A DNA stretch of 64,000 nucleotides, from positions 33,407-97,406 of the forward strand of contig JAAEAF010004384.1 of assembly GCA_011037195.1 (NCBI GenBank). Reading direction: 5' to 3'. The position numbers and the translations under genes were made by a program. The notes beneath the pieces are model-generated. The model was not told where the DNA came from and ran no database searches. It worked only from the letters and a program-made list of their open reading frames with translations. The DNA comes from Triatoma infestans (Eukaryota > Arthropoda > Insecta > Hemiptera > Reduviidae). Position 1 is the first letter of the stretch, and each line of letters opens with the position of its first letter. This document shows, one piece after another, positions 24,801 to 34,300 of this stretch.

Positions 24801-27636
24801 TAGTGAGCCTACATTGGCTAACACAACTGATCATCAACCTAATAGTCACTTTCACTGCCGAAGACTATTATACCATGTTATAAACATCCTTCATTGCATC
24901 CAGTTGAACAGAGTTGGTAAACCTTTCTGAATACCAAAATAATACTTTCCAGGAAAACTTATCGCCACATCTTTCTTCTGAACAGTCCAAACAAAGTGTT
25001 TCGAAATTAGAAAGTTTAAAATAAAATTACACGTTCTCAAATCAACAGTACTTATAGTAGGTTAAAAGAAGTCGCTGGATTAAATTCTGTCAAAAACACA
25101 AGAAACTGGGAAAAAGAAAAATCCATTCGGGAAATGGCAGATCGGCTTAGATATATCTAGCGAAAAATTCCATGTCGCAGCTTCTTCAGGTGACAAACAG
25201 AATTTTTTTTTTTTGAGTTAAACTGCCACTGACAAATACAAAATTATTTTTGGAACCGGTGCCTGTATTCAGTAAATTTGAGTAGTTAGTTAAGTAAATA
25301 AAAAATGACTGAAAGTTACAAGCTGCACTGCAAGCTGTAATTCTTTAAACTCACCATTCCGGATAAAATAATTTAAAATCTTCTTCAAGTGATGGAGATT
25401 GTGCAAATATTTTCTCTTTAAAAGCGTGTCCTTTCAAAAAATGAATATCCATTTGAATTCCTTTATAAATATAATGTAAACAAGACATAAAATCTCCTAT
25501 AGCATAATAAACTGTAATTATACTATCTATGCTCGGCCAGTGATTAGGGCTGCATTTTAATCCCTGCATGACAGGAACAAAAAAGAGATAAATTTTGTTA
25601 TACAATATTTATATGCCAAACAAATTTAAAAATAGAATTTTCATTTATCAGTATTAGTTTATGTTAAATATATTATATGTGTTGAGGAAATGGCTATACA
25701 ACCAAATCCACAGTGACCAAGAAGATCTATTGCGACTTCCTTTGACGACATGAAATGTAAGCCGCCTTATAGTATACAATGGACAAATGTGAGTACGGTA
25801 AGAAGGTAGAGTTGCCTCTAGGTACGTTAAACCCACTTAGTTATTTAAATCAGTTACCTCCACTGGCACCATATGTGCTATGTAAAGATGGATTAAAAGA
25901 GCAAAATGTTTTTCAGATACCGGGATTTGACGGGATACCAAACCCCTGAAGTGGCTGGTCCAAATTCTCCCTACAGGCTTGTTTATGATCAGAGAAATTC
26001 AAAAGGTCTATACAAAAAATTTACATTTAGATATATTGAAATAGCTCAATAAATAGTCTTGGCTGGAACTTTGATCCAGAATGGATGCACTTCCGTCACA
26101 GTTCGCAAGGGATGCATGGTCACAGACCAAATCCTATTAAAATTTTGTATCTTTTCCTTGTATTTAGCAAAACTTGTATTTTGTTTACTTACCTCTTCAA
26201 ATGCTGAAGCAGCCAAATACAAATCTGGAATTAGGCAAGATGTTGTACCAATTCTATACCATAAATTTAAATCATTCGGATCTAATCTAGAAGCCTGTAG
26301 CAAAAGATTAGGAATCAATATATTTTGTTACAATCGGACAAAATTAAGTTACCAAATTATTAAGTTATCCTTAAGATAAACTTTACCTTAAGATAATACT
26401 TCAAACTGTTCTCTAATTTTCCCTGTTTTGCTAGACAATTTCCAAGATTCATTGATACACAATATTTCAAATGGGCCATGGTTGACTGAACGTTCCCATT
26501 GTTTGATATTCGCTCGACAGGCTATAAAAAAGAAAAAATTATCAGTAAATTTCGCAAATATGCCAACATTATAGCCTGCTTATGTAAATGCTGGCTAAAA
26601 GTAATAGGATCTTGCAGTTGTAGTATAAGTCTTCCAGTTGTGATTCACTCGCAATTTAGCTTTTTATCACCTCCTGTTACTTGCGCAAAATAGGACAGCA
26701 ATAACATGTGTAAAGGGAATGATTGTAAAGCCAAATCCATTGCAACCTAAAAATTATACTGTCACTACATTGAGTGCCAATGATTGAAAATTGTGTAACG
26801 TAGTCGTCTGTAAACATTATAACGTGCAAGGTGGAGTAAGTTTCGAGTTTGTCTGTGTGGGTACGATAAATCAACTACCTAAATGTATAGCGTGAAGGTT
26901 GAAATATCAGTGTTGTTTCTCTTGTAACTCTGGAATACCCGCAAGATGGCCAAGATCCATGAAAAAATGGTAAGTCCGCTTCCCATTAGGGGGACAGCAG
27001 CAGCTAGTATTAGCTACATTATGGGATCTACCTTCCTTTCTAGGAACAATGAAATAACCAATAATTGAATTTATTGTACGTGGGAAGAACAAATTCAATT
27101 TTGAGACTAACCTGGATTAACATCTGTGACTTAAGCAACTCCCTCAATAACACTTCTGCCTTTTCCCACATTCCATTATTTTCAAGCTCTAGAGCTTGCT
27201 GGTATTTTGATATAGCTTGCTGTTCCTGAAGCAGTTGAAATTAGGCATGAAGAAACATGAAAATATTTTTAAATTTCATGAACAAATTTTCAAAATCTAA
27301 GATATTATCTTTAAGTAAATACTTTATTATCAAGAATCAAGGGAGATAAGTCTGATTATTAACTCATAATCATTAATGCATTATTCATTAATCATTAAAA
27401 CATGTATTATTTCCAATATTTATTACAAATATCACCAAGAATCGAATTGTAACTTTTAGTGATCATAACCTCAAGCAACTATAATAAAATTAATGGAAAT
27501 TTTTCATCATAAAAATTAAAAATGAAGCTAAAATATTGCTAATTACCAATGCTTCTTTGGTTACTGTTAAGGAATCAGTACTATCACTTTCTTCCGAAGA
27601 ATCAGAAGTTAAAGCTTTAAACTTAACAGGAATCAT
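1980..27636 (-). CDS. CABIN1: CABIN1 (calcineurin-binding protein cabin-1) homologue, complete, 34 coding exons
   Basis: CABIN1 is the large TPR subunit of the HIRA histone chaperone complex (HIRA, ubinuclein, CABIN1, ASF1a) that deposits histone H3.3 outside replication; in mammals it also binds calcineurin and represses MEF2. My spliced model keeps frame through all 33 introns and gives 2,177 residues, close to the roughly 2,200 of the human protein. Colinear blocks include [42 protein letters not shown] sequence ([13 protein letters not shown]) and [24 protein letters not shown]. The ATG (27634-27636) starts [20 protein letters not shown], an acidic serine N-terminus like that of the family. 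Exon positions are in the three block entries. All boundaries are GT-AG. The gene runs divergently from PARL. Long introns are filled with transposon debris. Confidence 0.95.
4330..4640. repeat. Possible diverged copy of the dispersed 'R1' repeat
   Basis: It shares scattered motifs with the better copies (GGTACAGCACTTTAAAGGAAAGCAT; CTTTTTCGGGAACAAAATGT). The similarity is weak and its borders are guesses. It lies in CABIN1 intron 32. Confidence 0.35.
4693..5760 (+). mobile_element. Decayed mariner transposon
   Basis: A frame at 4968-5228 carries the mariner N-terminal pattern [20 protein letters not shown] and [10 protein letters not shown]. Further on, in shifted frames, there are [13 protein letters not shown], TSKLYSAQL and [12 protein letters not shown] (about 5490-5520), the last matching the mariner catalytic PSDYHLF region. 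Many stops and frameshifts are present, so it is a fossil. The right end TTTTGTTTCACCTAA (about 5745-5760) looks like a mariner terminus; the proposed left end near 4693 (TTAGTTGAATGAACTG) is weak. It sits antisense in CABIN1 intron 32. Confidence 0.75.
8269..10950 (-). other. CABIN1: CABIN1 exons 19-26: second TPR-rich segment
   Basis: Exons: 10950-10761, 10637-10501, 10401-10288, 10074-9910, 9778-9683, 8814-8692, 8597-8508, 8417-8269. This block matches the most conserved middle of CABIN1: [67 protein letters not shown] and [12 protein letters not shown]. These are TPR-type helices thought to scaffold the HIRA complex (family knowledge). Most introns here are in phase 0 and short, 94-350 bases, except the 2.9-kb intron before exon 19, which holds a LINE remnant, and the 0.9-kb intron between exons 23 and 24. 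Confidence 0.92.
8820..9682. other. CABIN1 intron 23, with an (AG)n microsatellite
   Basis: No coding sequence seen. An AG repeat of about 24 bases lies at 9519-9542 next to CACGCACACACTA. The neighbouring sequence has faint likeness to the dispersed repeat family (ATGTTTCAGCAAAAATTAATAG; GAAAATCGTTAAAG) but I do not claim it. Confidence 0.5.
11320..11600 (+). repeat. Dispersed 'R1' repeat, terminal part
   Basis: Shares with the copies near 18.8 and 53.0-54.9 kb the order CGAAATCTTCGTGT, GGTGGTGCCTA..AGGAATA, CAAGTTTGAG, TTCTTGCGA, then AACATTTTTTTCAT and CGCAATACTTC. It stands at the microsatellite site with only CACACCGTTCACG in place of a long array. It is in CABIN1 intron 18. Confidence 0.7.
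11829..11955. repeat. Imperfect inverted repeat with hammerhead-like CTGAAGA motifs
   Basis: Left arm 11829-11872 (ATACCCTTCTTCAGGAGCTC..AGGGTAGAAGAGGGATGTAT) is nearly complementary to right arm 11911-11955 (ATACATCCCTCTCTTACCCTAACGAGTCCTGAAGAAGGG). Each arm holds CCTGAAGA followed by GGG..ACC/GGTA..C sequences that can pair. A third TCTTCAGGAGCTC lies at about 11729. This is like the clearer element at 57.5 kb and may be a Penelope-type remnant. Confidence 0.5.
12500..13560 (+). mobile_element. Remnant of a non-LTR retrotransposon with an RNase H domain
   Basis: Translation gives [20 protein letters not shown] (12795 on), a typical LINE RNase H sequence with the catalytic Asp, followed in broken frames by [18 protein letters not shown], then RQEEEE-type zinc-knuckle sequence ([15 protein letters not shown] near 13255-13300). 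Stops and frameshifts are frequent. The GC content is higher than in the surrounding CABIN1 intron 18, as expected for inserted LINE sequence. R1/LOA-like clades carry this domain order; the clade is not settled. Confidence 0.75.
14400..15309. other. CABIN1 intron 16, with a short 'R1' repeat fragment
   Basis: At 14480-14620 there is CGTTGGATATTTTAAAC, AACTGAAAACATTTCAGTAA, ATTTCCGGTTGATGG and CCGAAATCTTCATC, matching the core of the dispersed repeat. The rest (14620-15300) shows no recognisable gene or element. Confidence 0.6.
15803..15870 (+). mobile_element. Fragment of the Penelope-like/hammerhead foldback family
   Basis: CCCGAAACCGGTCGATGACC, then CTATCACGGAAAAT and TCTCTGATA, match the arm of the 57.5-kb element (CCCGAAACCGGTCGATGACC, CTACCACGGAAAAT, TCTCTGAT). 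The upstream half with CTGAAGA and the stem is missing, so this is a truncated copy. It lies in CABIN1 intron 15. Confidence 0.7.
15880..16823. other. CABIN1 intron 15, unassigned part
   Basis: No coding sequence recognised. A more GC-rich stretch near 16200-16430 looks unlike its surroundings and may be old transposon sequence that I cannot name. Confidence 0.35.
16824..17071 (+). mobile_element. tRNA-derived SINE with 11-bp target-site duplication
   Basis: ACTTCTTCCGA at 16824-16834 is repeated at 17061-17071 and brackets a 226-bp element. The head has a pol III A box (TAGCTCAGTGG, 16845-16855) and B box (GGTTCGAATCC, 16875-16885), with a closing GCTACCC. The A-to-B spacing is about 14 bases shorter than in a tRNA, so the anticodon arm is lost and it is not a tRNA gene. 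The body contains a hairpin (CACTGTCC/GGACAGTG, 16931-16952). The tail is CCTTAAATA followed by about 17 A. The exact target duplication suggests a fairly recent insertion. It is antisense in CABIN1 intron 15. Confidence 0.92.
17990..18180. repeat. Paired AT-rich palindromes
   Basis: Bases 18107-18134 and 18149-18176 are perfect 28-bp reverse complements (TACAATTCGATTATAAAGAA..) around a 14-base TA loop, a 70-bp palindrome. A second, less perfect palindrome with the same tip sequence (CATTCGATTATAAAGAA .. GTTATAATCGAATTG) lies just before it at about 17992-18053. The flanks are (TA)n. Probably a foldback or palindromic AT-rich element. It is in CABIN1 intron 14. Confidence 0.85.
18290..18990 (+). 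repeat. Dispersed 'R1' repeat, best single copy, with (CA)n
   Basis: The copy contains two tandem units marked by AAAATGTTTCAAATAAAAG-type, GGAAATCGTT / AAAATAGTTGGAG, TTCGAGAAAAT and CACTTCCGGTAAACCG blocks. These are followed by CAAAATCTTCGGGTCGG, TCATTTTTGAGATC, a (CA)n array (about 18862-18894), then AACATTTTTTTCGTATTCAGG and GGCACAATCGCAATACTTCC. No coding capacity. The same order recurs elsewhere in the window in both orientations. Confidence 0.85.
19365..19700 (+). repeat. Dispersed 'R2' repeat copy
   Basis: TTTGTAAAGGGAGTTGGCC, ATGCCAAATCCAC, ATGTAGTCGT and CTTGAAGTGGTTAGTCCACT match, in order, the copies near 25.7, 26.7 and 60.1 kb. Weak but ordered similarity. It lies in CABIN1 intron 13. 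Confidence 0.5.
19701..20406. other. CABIN1 intron 13, unassigned part
   Basis: Short frames occur (19833-20096, 20135-20401) but none resembles a known protein and none has splice or codon support. No element recognised. Confidence 0.4.
20870..21637. other. CABIN1 intron 11, with a short direct repeat
   Basis: GGATCCATTAAAGCC (about 20950) and GGGTCCATTAAAGCC (about 21080) recur with TCAT following. I see no gene or named element in the intron. Confidence 0.4.
22310..23342. other. CABIN1 intron 8, unassigned
   Basis: About 1 kb without recognisable coding sequence. The frame at 22647-22886 (minus) is short and matches nothing I know. Confidence 0.4.
23490..24074. other. CABIN1 intron 7, nothing seen
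   Basis: An AT-rich intron with a short GAGA tract near 23606-23617 and no feature I can support. Confidence 0.4.
24610..25354. other. CABIN1 intron 5, nothing seen
   Basis: No gene, repeat or named element could be supported in this intron apart from a T run at 25202-25213. Confidence 0.4.
25675..25985 (+). repeat. Dispersed 'R2' repeat copy
   Basis: GTGTTGAGGAAATGGCTATA, CCAAATCCACAGTGACC, AAGATCTATTGCGAC and CCCTGAAGTGGCTGGTCC correspond in order to the copies at 19.4, 26.7 and 60.1 kb. It lies in CABIN1 intron 4. Confidence 0.55.
26695..27010 (+). repeat. Dispersed 'R2' repeat copy
   Basis: GTGTAAAGGGAATGATTGTA, AAGCCAAATCCATTG, AACTACCTAAATGTAT and CCATGAAAAAATGGTAAGTC match the other copies in order. 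It lies in CABIN1 intron 2. Confidence 0.55.
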
Positions 27637-28320
27637 CTTAACTATTCAGAATTATAAAAACACAATTTCAAATACACGAGTACAATGATTTTCAACTTTT
27701 AGGTGTTTAATAAACGGGACATTACGTTACTCCCGCACAATAAGTAACTCACTAAAATTTCACTCTCGGTACATACAAATAAATAAATAAAAAGAAATTG
27801 TTCTTGAGACATTAAACCATATTTCAAAAAGATCAGGTAAGAAATATGGCTATTTTCACTAAGCTGCTCAACCCCTCCTAAAACTATTAAGTTAATGCTA
27901 AGAAAAAAAAAATTCTATCCAACCCCTCTTCTACATAAATAAAACGAATTTCTCGCACAAATGCTTCTAAGAATTTATTTTGTTTATTGCATTCGACAAT
28001 ATATACAAATCTACTTTTAAAAAATTTAAATATTTTGTTTAATTCGATATTCCAGGCGCCAGAGAATTTCAGGTTTTGATCGTCAATGTGATGATAGTTG
28101 ATCGATTCCCGACAATCACGAAAATTTTGATCCACTTGTACGATAGTGTGTTTGACAGGTTAAGATTGTTTAGTGCTGGTTATATTGAATAAGTTAGATT
28201 CGATATGTTACTCAAGCAAATTGAATATTTAATTTAATTTTGCTTGTCTCAAATTTCCAAAAGGAATGCTTTCATTAACATTTTCTTATATACGAAATTG
28301 TCATTCCTTATGTTAATAAA
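27637..28320. promoter_or_regulatory. Divergent promoter region of CABIN1 and PARL
   Basis: The start codons of CABIN1 (minus) and PARL (plus) are 684 bases apart, so both promoters and 5' UTRs must share this stretch unless there are upstream non-coding exons. I see no clear TATA box at a useful distance from either ATG. An 82-codon minus-strand frame (27887-28135) matches nothing known and is probably not coding. Confidence 0.6.
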
Positions 28321-31300
28321 ATGTTCTTACGTTTACATACGATCCGGACTTCCTGTGTGAGGTGAGTGATTCAGTTATTACAATATCTTATTTCCTTAAT
28401 AATTAGAATAATATTATAAATTGCATTATATTTTTTAGATGGTATAATGTTAGTTGCTGCAACACAATAAATAGATCTTTTTTAAAAGTAAAACCTTGCT
28501 CGAAAAATAATCTTTTCAGCACAACGCCTACCAAATTAATTAGAGGAAAGTATAAAAATAATAAGAATATTCAGTCATTAGAACCTCACTTTGAAGGCTT
28601 GATTGTAGAAACTGAACATCTAGATGTGTCGCGATTATGGAAACCGTTTCTGTTTACTGTAGCAGTAAGTCAGGATTCCATTTACAAAAATTCTTTTCCA
28701 TGATTAGAAAGTTAATTTTTTTTCTATTGCTAGTTCAGTTCGACAAGTTTTGTTTGTGCGGCGATCTGGCAATATGAAAACCTTAGAGCAAGGGGAAAAT
28801 TGGCATTTTATTCTAGCACCCGTTGGTTGCAAGAAAGAACAAAAAAGTTTGTAAGCAGTATTCTCCTTTTTGTTCTGTATTCATTATTTATTGTAATGAT
28901 AATTATTATTTTATCATGTTTATTTTTTTAAGGGGAAATGGAGAAATGACTTTAATAGGTGGTGGAATAGATTAGCAGAATCAGAAAGGGTTTTCATACC
29001 ATTATGTTTAATAAATGTACTGGTTTTTCTTGCATGGAGAGTACCGAAATTCCAACCAACTATGGTAAAATACTTCTGCTCAAATCCAGCTGGAAGTAGG
29101 ATTTTTTTGTAATCAAATTATTATTTAAATAAAATATGTTACAAATTGTTAGGAAATTGAGAACACTTCTGTTTTAAGGCGCATTATGTTGGCCGATGGT
29201 ATTGTGTACATTTAGCCATTATTCTGCTCTTCACCTTTTTACAAATATGTATGTTCTTCACAGTTTCTCTGCAGGTAACCGTGAAATATTATTTTTTCGC
29301 AGTACATCTATAAAATGATTGATATTCAAAAATATTGAATTTTTTTTCTAAATCACATTTTCAAAATCTTTCTAGGGACAATAATGAGTATGGGCAAAGA
29401 ACAATTTGTTGGTTTTTATATGGCAGCAGGTGTGATATCTTCGTTTATAAGTAGCTTACATAAAGTTGTTGTAAATCGGCCTGGTTTATCTTTAGGCGCA
29501 GTAAGTATATCATGGAATAATTAACTAATATTAGTTTAGACAATTATATAAGTACTATAGCCAATGTGTCTTGCAGAGTGGAGCAATAATGGCAGTATTG
29601 GGCTATATGTGCACAAGATTTCCTGAACAAGAACTTAGTATAATCTTTTTCCCTTTTTTCACTTTTAAAGCAGCTTCTGTAAGTATCTACGTTATTATAA
29701 GGGTAAATAACTAGTTAAACACATTTTTTATGATTTAACTGTTTATGTTAGGTAGTTGACTTCCACTTGATAAGTATGTATAAATATTATTTCTTTTGTA
29801 AAAAAAAAAGGCTAATTATTATTGAAAGTGGTAATAATTGTTATTTTAATGTAGGAGTTAAAAAACTGAAAATACACTTACATTTAACATTCTGTTTTAG
29901 AAAATTACGTAACACAGTTTGAAAAATGGCATTTAAAACATTAAGTTTTGAATAAATCATTAACATTTTTATCATTTGATTCTCCTAATGCGTATGTGCT
30001 GCGATTGCGATAAAATATAGAAATTGAATTTTCATTTGAATTAGATGTTATGTAATCTTCCGTACGCTAAAAAAAAAACTAAACATTTTTAGCAAATGTG
30101 TAGTAATGTGTGAACAGCATAAAACTAAAGTTTTCCCGCAGGAAACTAAAATTTCCATATCAATTGTTGGAAGGTTTCGGTCACAAATTCCGTCAACTAA
30201 ATGCGTCCTTACTTACTTTTCCAGTTTTTAAAACTGGCTCTAATGATTTAGTTTAATCTTATTGTATAATTGCATATATAGGTTTTAATTTTTTATTCGA
30301 AACTTTTTTCCGAAAAAACTTATTTTTGGAAGTTCTTTGGGGCTGCGCGACTTCTGGCTTCCTTTCTGAAACTATTATTTCAGCACAATGTATGATTAAA
30401 TCATAAATTAAGAGCAGCTAAACGTTTTAGTAGAATGTCAATTTTGAAATAATTTTATATATTGAATGTAATGAATTAGGGTATAGATGTTTTACACGAT
30501 TTTTTATGATACCAATTCCAAATGTCATTTTTCCCAACTAACCAACTTTTTTTTGCAGGCCATAAAAGTAATTATGGGCATAGATTTATTTGGAATATTA
30601 ATGGGTTGGAAATTCGTTGATCATGCTGCTCATTTAGGAGGCGCAGCTTTTGGAATGTAAGTCTTTTTCACTTTTACTGATTCGATATTTTATTATTTAT
30701 TGCTTTCTATTTAAATCAATAATTTGAACTTCACATTTCACATTTGGAAAACAGAAATTATTGAACGGTTATAATTTTGCATTGCTGGATAAAATCCCCG
30801 ATACAGTTTACGGTGACTTAAAAGATCTCTTATAGCTCTCTTGCTGTCTAAATAGTTGCACATCTGGGAAAACTTGATTTTTAATATGGGATTGTTAGAG
30901 TTATCATTGTAAGTACAGTTAGGCTTTGATACTTGAGACGCCAAGATTCTGGAAACGTGGGTAGTTCACATTCTAAATTAATCCATTTCTATCCTTGTTC
31001 ATTCTAAATTAAATCTGCAAGGCTAATAAATATTTCAGATATATAGAAAAAGATAAAATATTGAAAAGTTACTTGTCTATATAATTACTAATTGGTTCTT
31101 TCTTATAGGCTGACCATATTCCCCTTCTGTTAATGGACTTTTCCCTTTTATTACTGATCGAGTATCTAATTAATGAAAGCCGAGCTAATTATATATATAA
31201 ATCATAATAGTAATATGGAAAGTAATAAATGTAATAAAATTTAAATTTTTTTAAATATTAACATTGTATAATTTAATTTTATCTGTTTGGGTATTACTAT

Positions 31301-34300
31301 AGCCTTTCGGTCAAAGTCTGTCAGTTAAATGTTCTATTTTACTTACTTTTTTAAAAAGAATTATGTTTTTTCTGCAGGACCTTTTGTTAAAAAAAATCTG
31401 GAGTGAAACACTCGCACGACTTTCTCTTTCTGCAGTTTACACAGATTTAAGTGGAAAATTTTCTTCAAACCTATAATTTTTACTAAACGTTTGCTTGTCT
31501 TCAATTTGATAATCAATTGGACCTAAAAATCTACATTTTTGAGGAAACCATGCACTCCCCTCCCACAAAACTTCTTTAAATGAACTTTCTCGAAAAAACT
31601 TCCCGATAAAAGCGATCGGTTTCTGTATTCATAGTTAGTTTAACAAATTTAATGAAATCCGTCGGTTTTTGTATGGATAAAATCGTACGTAACTGAAATA
31701 ACTTCAGTAAAAACGCACTTCCGTTAAACCGATTCTCTTCAAACTCAGAATTTTGACAGTTAGAAAATTTCATTCTAATTAGTATTATTTGGATGATAGA
31801 ATTCTATGATTAACTAAAGCAGCACTTTAGAGGGAAACATAACCCCACCTCTCTCCCAAAAAACACCTCTAATGCATTTTTCCGGAGAAATGTTCAAATA
31901 AAAGTTGTAGCTGTTTGTATGTGTGTTCGATGGAAAAGTTTAAAGGAAATTGTGGCCGTATTCGAGAAAATCTCAGAAAACTGAAAACACTGTTCTGTAG
32001 GAAGTACTTCCGGTCAACTGATTTTCATAAACTCAGAATATTGGCAACCTATTTAATTCTGTTTAATATTATTTAGATGATACTGTAAGGTGTAAGGGAG
32101 TTAAAATTATAATTACGATAATAACAGTGAATATAAAATATTAGAAAGTGTAAGTGGGTCACTGTATACGGGCAAACGGTGGCATTGTTACGAAAATTGA
32201 AAGCGCTGCACCAGCAATACAGACGAATAATAAGGTTGAACAGGTGAGTCAGTAGTAAGCTGCCGACTGGCCAGTGCATTTCAAATTCTGGATTAGAGTT
32301 TCTTCTTGTGTGTGTTGCTGGACTGCCGAATTTGCAGCATGCGGTGGTATTGCCTGGCCATCTGTAAGTACTTATAATTCTTTCTGGGGGGGCGTGGCCA
32401 CTCGATGCAAGGGTCTGGGGTGTGAGTAACCAAAGAAAACGCAGATACAAGTATGCCACCGTTTCTTCCCGTAGCCTGATTTGGGGTTATATTGGATTAT
32501 GGTTTTATTGTTTTGTTAGTTCTAGGGTGTTGGGTGTATTTAACGTTAAAATATTAGACTTGTATGGGTGTTGTAGTGTTAAGGTAGCGTAATTAGTAAT
32601 GTATTAGCTCTTCGCGTACATTTAGGATAATTCTAGGATTTTAGGGGATGGTAGTATGTTATAGCCATTCTTTTGGATGTAATAGAATTTATTCTTAAAG
32701 GTTAGGACGAGGGTAATTAGTAGAATTGGGATCACTGGGGCCTTGTAAATTTTAGTCGTAAGTTTAGCAGTATGTAAGTATTTTCTTGTATTTGTATTTA
32801 TTGATTGTTTATCCATCTGAATATACTGTTTGTACCCAAAGTTCTGATTACTCGCTTCCCCGAACACCTCCCTCTCCCTCCTCCCTACTCCAATTCCCTC
32901 TACATATAAACTGGTGTCAGAAGTGGGATATCATGCCTACACAGGAGGAGAACTTGAGGAAGGAGCTGGAGGCCCTCCGGAAAGCAAACCAGGCTTACGC
33001 GCAGCGCGAACAGGAAGTGGAAAACCTACGCTGCGGCTGAAGGCGCGGCAACTATCCGAGACAACGGTGAAACCTGATTGCCCGGTTCCGCCAAGGAGGG
33101 AAATGGGGCTTCAGAACCTCATTAAGCCATGGTCGGGCGCAGAGGGCAAACCACCCGTAGAGGAATTCCTGAAAGAGATCGAAATGGTTGCGGACAGCGG
33201 GGGTTGGTCGGATGCGGACAAAAAACTGATATGCCGGCTGAAAACATCTGGGGCGGCCGCACTTTTCTTGTCGAGCGACGCGGAGTTGCAAAGTGAACAA
33301 ATAACCTTCGCACAGTATAAGAAAGCGTTAGAGGAAAGATTCAAGGAACTGCTCACGCCCGAACAACAGCTACTTGCCCTTAATTCCATGCAACAACGAC
33401 CGGGGGAAGGTGCGAGGGCCTTTGCTGACCGATGCCGACAGGTGGGTGAGCGTACCTTGACTAGGGAGGGTTCAAGAGAGCAGCAGCGTTGGGAAAGGGC
33501 CCACCTGGAGAGGATAGTACTAGCAGCCTTCACGAACGGACTGATGGGGGAGACTGGAAGACAGTTGAGGCTCCACCCACAGAGGAATTTAACGGAGGCA
33601 GTCCAGCGAGCCGCACTCGTCGAACACGTGGAGAAGGAAGAATGCGCTAGGTATCAAGGGGCGCGTGAGGTATATGCGACGGCCGCTTACGGCCCTGATC
33701 AATATCGGAAGGGCAGAAGTTGCTTCCGTTGTGGCAAGGAAGGGCATCTTGCCAGGGATTGTGGTGGGCTCGAACGTCCTCGGCGTACGGCCCGTGAATC
33801 GGGCAACGGAAAACAGGGTTGGGCTCGTCTGCCGTCTAGGCCTCCGTTCAGTGGGGCTTGCTACACGTGTGGTCAAGCCGGGCATATGGCCCGAGACTGC
33901 CCGAAGCGGGCGCCCATCACGACTGCAGGTATTAACGGCCGGATCGCTGCGGTTACAGACTCGCCGAAGTCCCCAAATGCCTACCTCCCAACAGTGGAGG
34001 GGGAAGAGCGCTAGGGGCAGACCACTTAATAATCAACATTGGTGGCGGATCGGACCAGTTCCTATCAATAGGAGCTCACCTCTCAGGAGTACCAAGGCGA
34101 CTGTTGTTGGATACTGGAGCCAGCGTTTCCATCCTCCAGCGACCTCTGGAGGGAATACCGATTCAGAAGAGTGACATTGTTGCTAAAGGAGTGACAGGAG
34201 CACGTCTAAGGGTTGTGGGAACTCAGAAGGTCCCGGTGAGTTGGAGGGGACAGCACGCAGAAGTAGAGTTTGTCATCGCGAACATCAGTGTTAGCGGCGA

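Larger units (their letters stand above)
13814..27636 (-). other. CABIN1: CABIN1 exons 1-18: N-terminal TPR region and middle segment
   Basis: Coding exons on the minus strand, in gene order: 27636-27547, 27225-27112, 26521-26387, 26294-26193, 25563-25355, 24606-24366, 24213-24075, 23487-23343, 22307-22173, 22080-21883, 21784-21638, 20863-20704, 20516-20407, 19259-19079, 17825-17675, 15457-15310, 14181-14071, 13979-13814. Residues from about 31 to 200 are TPR-like ([37 protein letters not shown]). Exon 6 can end at 24366 or at a stronger-looking donor after 24359; only 24366 keeps frame with exon 7. Exon 10 likewise needs the donor after 21883. Exon 8 carries the basic RRSARVR motif also present in the human protein. 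Exon 15 ends at 17675, chosen over an alternative GT two bases earlier because of phase. Confidence 0.9.

Noticed and set aside
27887..28135. 82-codon minus frame in the CABIN1/PARL promoter region
   Set aside because: No similarity, no splice context, and it sits where promoters are expected.
30738..30944. 68-codon minus frame in the last PARL intron
   Set aside because: No similarity; probably old repeat sequence.
31109..31133. Alternative last PARL exon (acceptor at 31108, short tail ending at 31133)
   Set aside because: The splice phase fits, but the resulting tail does not resemble PARL, whereas the exon at 41098-41191 matches the conserved C-terminus. It could be a minor form.
32073..32459. 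128-codon minus-strand frame in the 5' LTR, repeated at 38988-39419
   Set aside because: It is present in both LTRs, has no protein similarity and is explained by the LTR sequence.
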